This document shows positions 5,399 to 5,677 of a DNA stretch of 5,677 bases, one piece after another; position 1 is the stretch's first letter, and every line of letters starts with the position of its first letter. The stretch spans positions 1 to 5,677 of the forward strand of contig DUSJ01000174.1 in assembly GCA_012842645.1 (NCBI GenBank), written 5' to 3'. A program made the position numbers and the translations under genes. This DNA comes from Clostridiaceae bacterium (lineage in GTDB: Bacteria > Bacillota > Clostridia > DSM-8532). A model generated the notes under the pieces. The model had not been told where the DNA came from and made no database searches. It worked only from the letters and a program-made list of their open reading frames with translations.

Positions 5399-5677
5399 AT
5401 GAAAAAGCTGCTTACAGTCTTTATGGCCATCTTATTGACGGCCGCATTCATCACCGGCTGCGGATCAACCTCCACTCCTTCGGCACCTACAGGCTCTTCA
5501 CCAGGCACTTCATCAACCTCGACTCAATCCCAGAAACCGTCAGACTCTGCAGAAAAGATTGAGTTGACCGTGTGGGAATCCACGGGCGGACCGGACGAAT
5601 TCATCCAGAAGGCAGGAGAAGAATTCACAAAACTTCACCCCAACATTACCATCAAGTATGTAAATGTTGAACTTGGC
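5399..5677 (+). CDS. Extracellular solute-binding lipoprotein of a sugar ABC importer, 3' truncated
   Basis: The first 93 codons of a family 1 solute-binding protein, which captures a sugar or oligosaccharide outside the membrane and hands it to an ABC permease. The start is clear: AGAGGAGG (5385-5392) lies six bases before the ATG. Residues 1-20 are a lipoprotein signal peptide (MKK, a hydrophobic core, then ITGC), with Cys21 as the lipidation site. A Ser/Thr/Pro-rich flexible linker (22-50) tethers the domain. The mature domain begins KIELTVWESTGGPDEF and continues with AGEEFTKLHPNITIKYVNVEL, the typical first beta-alpha-beta unit of maltose/oligosaccharide binders. The gene runs off the right edge, and permease genes are expected beyond it. 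Regulation is probably by the divergent LacI repressor. The exact substrate cannot be told from this part. Confidence 0.92.
   Translation, partial: MKKLLTVFMAILLTAAFITGCGSTSTPSAPTGSSPGTSSTSTQSQKPSDSAEKIELTVWESTGGPDEFIQKAGEEFTKLHPNITIKYVNVELG

Noticed and set aside
1..5677. CRISPR array, tRNA, rRNA, transposase or phage genes
   Set aside because: No regularly spaced repeats, no cloverleaf or rRNA-like stretch, and no protein of those kinds was seen.

Overview
The window reads as chromosome of a spore-forming, low-to-mid-GC Firmicute of the Clostridia type. This rests on a clostridial/bacillar pyruvate kinase that continues into an extra C-terminal domain, a spore photoproduct lyase family protein, a two-repeat DUF2935 protein, strong AGGAGG-type ribosome binding sites, and a LacI regulator divergent from a sugar-binding lipoprotein. 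I cannot name the species.

Layout. Positions 1-1532 (minus) hold pyruvate kinase, whose 3' end is cut by the left edge. After an AT-rich 180-bp gap comes a spore photoproduct lyase (SplB) family radical SAM protein, also on the minus strand. I start it at the ATG at 2711, not at the TTG 75 bases upstream, because the ATG has a good Shine-Dalgarno. A 261-bp divergent spacer follows, then a plus-strand DUF2935 protein (2973-3890), an internally duplicated helical, ferritin-like metal-binding family. That gene converges on a minus-strand LacI-family repressor (4178-5224). The 287 bp between them is unusually rich in inverted repeats. It includes a GGGACGGTTCC-type hairpin that probably terminates lacI, and an 11-bp inverted repeat that could close the whole region into one folded unit. 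To the right, lacI is divergent from the start of a solute-binding lipoprotein gene (5399 to the window end). The spacer between them carries a TTGACA promoter, a perfect 22-bp palindrome with a CG centre that is very probably the LacI operator, and a second 10-bp-stem palindrome in the 5' UTR.

How the parts fit. The right side is a textbook local sugar-uptake switch: the repressor senses a sugar or oligosaccharide and controls an ABC importer that continues past the window edge. Pyruvate kinase is central glycolysis. The SplB-like protein belongs to the spore-DNA UV-repair family, but the cysteine that gives the hydrogen atom in characterised SplB appears to be serine here, and two new cysteines lie just after the iron-sulfur motif. 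This is the most biologically interesting point in the window. I see no sign of a whole new multi-gene system, CRISPR array, transposase, tRNA or rRNA.
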